A DNA stretch of 7,002 nt from positions 1 to 7,002 of the forward strand of contig QNBU01000062.1 in the NCBI GenBank assembly GCA_003644215.1, given 5' to 3'. The notes under the pieces are model-generated. The model saw nothing but the letters and a program-made list of their open reading frames with translations, was not told where the DNA came from and made no database searches. This document shows, in pieces, positions 5,734-7,002 of the stretch (positions are counted from its first letter, which is position 1; every line of letters begins with the position of its first letter). The DNA is from Planctomycetota bacterium. GTDB taxonomy: Bacteria > Planctomycetota > Phycisphaerae > Sedimentisphaerales > Anaerohalosphaeraceae. The translations under genes and the position numbers were made by a program.

Positions 5734-6513
5734 ATGTCTTTAGGTCAAATTATACGCAAAAAACGCGAGAGCTTACACTTAACGCTGGATGAGGTGGCGG
5801 CGTTTACCGGTTTTTCCAAGCCCTATCTCTCTACGATTGAGACGGGACGGGTTAAAAATCCGCCCAGCGATAAACTCCTCTACCGGCTCGAGGAGTATCT
5901 CAAATTCGATTCCGGCCATTTGCAGCATATGGCCCATGTCGAGCGGATGCCTGCTGATGTGCGGCAGGATTACGAGGCCATTGATGCCGAAAATCGCCAA
6001 TACAAGCAGATACTGAAGGATATTATCAGACATCGGCTTGAGCCGGATAAGTTGGGTCAATTGCTCAGCCAGTGCGATATGGATGCGGTGGCTGATATTT
6101 CTGAAAAGGATAAGCCCGGCCAACTGGTCCCGATCATCAATAAAGTACCCGCCGGATATCCCGCCGAGTTCGATGATATGGGTTATCCGGTTGGTTTTGC
6201 GGATGATTATGTCCGCTGTCCTGATATCCACGACCCCAATGCTTTTGCGGTTCGTGTGGTGGGCGATTCGATGCGGCCAAAATTTGCCGAGGGGGATGTT
6301 GTTATTTTCTCACCCAAGGCCGATGTTGCCAACGGCGACGACTGTTTTGTCCGCCTGACCGCCCCTCACGAAACCACTTTCAAACGCGTTTTTTCCGCAC
6401 CGGGTGAAGAGATGCGACTCCAACCCAGAAATGACCTGCACGCACCGATCATCATTGACGGTTCCCGCATCAACGGCCTCTACCGCGCCGTCATCCACTA
6501 TCAAAAGCTGTAG
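5734..6513 (+). CDS. XRE-family repressor with S24 (LexA/CI-type) self-cleavage domain
   Basis: The 259-residue protein has the layout of phage CI-like and LexA-like repressors. Residues 1-58 are an XRE helix-turn-helix DNA-binding domain (LTLDEVAAFTGF then SKPYLSTIETGR as recognition helix). A charged, helical linker follows (about 60-125), then a C-terminal S24 peptidase fold. VVGDSM carries the catalytic Ser (S179), TTFKRVF carries the Lys (K217), and VPAGYP has an Ala140-Gly141 bond as cleavage site. All three elements are intact, so RecA-stimulated self-cleavage after DNA damage is plausible. The HTH differs from true LexA, which has a winged helix, so it is not called lexA. A GTG at 5701 would add 11 residues unlike the family, but it lies inside the promoter. 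The ATG at 5734 is preferred even though no Shine-Dalgarno precedes it. No phage genes surround it; it may be a domesticated repressor or a local stress regulator. Confidence 0.9.
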   Translation: MSLGQIIRKKRESLHLTLDEVAAFTGFSKPYLSTIETGRVKNPPSDKLLYRLEEYLKFDSGHLQHMAHVERMPADVRQDYEAIDAENRQYKQILKDIIRHRLEPDKLGQLLSQCDMDAVADISEKDKPGQLVPIINKVPAGYPAEFDDMGYPVGFADDYVRCPDIHDPNAFAVRVVGDSMRPKFAEGDVVIFSPKADVANGDDCFVRLTAPHETTFKRVFSAPGEEMRLQPRNDLHAPIIIDGSRINGLYRAVIHYQKL

Positions 6514-6720
6514 CCCCCACACGGTTAAGTACAACAGTCCCGATAGTATCGTCGATACCACTGGCTACCAGCGAGATTTCATTTTCCAGTACTAATATTG
6601 ATGGTTTTTGACTGGATTTAGTGGTCAAAATGGCTATAATCACCTCGACTGTGCCCACGGATTGGCCGGCAGGGCAGGTATGGAGCAGTAAAACGGAGTG
6701 TATTCAGGCAGGCAATCTTC
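6514..6720. promoter_or_regulatory. promoter region of the last gene with overlapping dyads
   Basis: There is no clear terminator after the repressor gene. CGATA-G-TATCG (6541-6551) and GTATCG-T-CGATAC (6546-6558) are overlapping palindromes. A perfect TATAAT lies at 6635-6640. TTGACT (6608-6613) is the nearest good -35, but the 21-base spacing is too long, so the promoter may need an activator or rely on its -10. The start site would be near 6647, leaving a leader of about 75 bases. Confidence 0.5.
6606..6630. promoter_or_regulatory. perfect dyad overlapping the -35 region of the last gene
   Basis: TTTTGAC (6606-6612) and GTCAAAA (6624-6630) are perfect 7-base inverted arms with an 11-base spacer, ending four bases before TATAAT. 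The left part includes the 13 bases shared with the repressor control region. The position would let a bound protein block RNA polymerase. Confidence 0.45.
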
Positions 6721-7002
6721 ATGGCTAACAGTATTCTGGCATTACTATCGATGGTGATTTGCAGCGGGGTTGCCGCCGCTGATCCGCAGGGTCAGGGTTT
6801 GTCGCTGGCCGGGCAGGATCTTCATATCGTTGCGCCAACGATGATAATCTGTCCTGATCCGATGCAGGATTGGGTACAGGCGATAGTGCTTGATGGCGGC
6901 GTATCCATACAAGTTGGGGACAATCTTCTCAGCGGCCGCGGGGCGGTACTCTGGCTCCAATCGCAGGGCAGCGAACAGGCCGCTTATGGTGTTGGCCAAG
7001 GA
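6721..7002 (+). CDS. putative secreted protein with OstA/LptA-like stretch, N-terminal part
   Basis: The frame is open from the ATG at 6721 to the window end (94 residues, 3' end outside). Residues 4-17 are hydrophobic and end in GVAAA before Asp21, a plausible signal peptidase I site after Ala20, so export is likely. Residues 52-80 (AIVLDGGVSIQVGDN, then a short beta-like segment ending AVLWLQ) resemble the beta-strand repeat of OstA/LptA-type periplasmic proteins of the lipopolysaccharide transport system. This is a weak match by eye. The signal peptide lacks basic residues at its N terminus, and the in-frame codons just upstream encode a basic stretch (VKRSVFRQ) but contain no ATG, GTG or TTG. 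Only a weak AGG-type ribosome-binding site is seen. A minus-strand reading frame covers the same bases but has no supporting features. Confidence 0.6.
   Translation, partial: MANSILALLSMVICSGVAAADPQGQGLSLAGQDLHIVAPTMIICPDPMQDWVQAIVLDGGVSIQVGDNLLSGRGAVLWLQSQGSEQAAYGVGQG

Noticed and set aside
6745..6999. Minus-strand open frame of 84 residues at the right edge
   Set aside because: It has no recognisable motif and overlaps a plus-strand frame that has a signal peptide and a promoter.

Overview
The window is bacterial chromosomal DNA of roughly balanced base composition (estimated by eye at about 50% GC). Nothing in it fixes the taxon. A hybrid two-component kinase, consensus-like TATAAT promoters, and a putative secreted protein with an OstA/LptA-like stretch suggest a bacterium with a Gram-negative type envelope. 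Planctomycetota (Phycisphaerae-like) is my best guess, at low confidence. I see no insertion sequence, CRISPR array, rRNA or tRNA gene.

Layout, left to right. (1) 1-216, plus strand: the C-terminal end of L-aspartate oxidase (NadB), entering from outside the window. (2) 217-393: a convergent gap with two short hairpins. (3) 2086-394, minus strand: a tight three-gene operon read leftward, trmB, rsmG, cupin protein. trmB and rsmG overlap by 4 bases and the cupin ribosome-binding site overlaps the rsmG stop codon. The first two genes are the m7G methyltransferases for tRNA (G46) and 16S rRNA (G527). (4) 2235-2969, plus strand, divergent from the operon: an isochorismatase/nicotinamidase-like protein whose nucleophilic Cys is Ser. 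(5) 3269-5365, plus strand: a 698-residue hybrid histidine kinase with a periplasmic sensor domain, HAMP, HisKA, HATPase and a C-terminal receiver. It ends with a strong intrinsic terminator at 5471-5524. (6) 5734-6513, plus strand: a self-cleaving type repressor (XRE helix-turn-helix plus S24 peptidase). Its promoter is placed so that the mRNA would be leaderless. (7) 6721 to the window end, plus strand: the start of a putative secreted protein, preceded by a TATAAT box and a perfect dyad.

Functionally, the left half is housekeeping (NAD synthesis, RNA modification). The right half is regulatory: a membrane sensor kinase with no partner gene in the window, then a LexA/CI-like repressor. A 13-base sequence occurs upstream of the repressor gene and again, inverted, at the promoter of the next gene, so the repressor may control itself and that neighbour.

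The most interesting points are: the internal in-frame start with a good Shine-Dalgarno just before the receiver domain; the Tll0287-like sensor without its heme motif; the Cys-to-Ser hydrolase with a C-terminal CxCxxC; and the leaderless repressor gene with its shared candidate operator. I do not see a clearly new defence or mobile system here.
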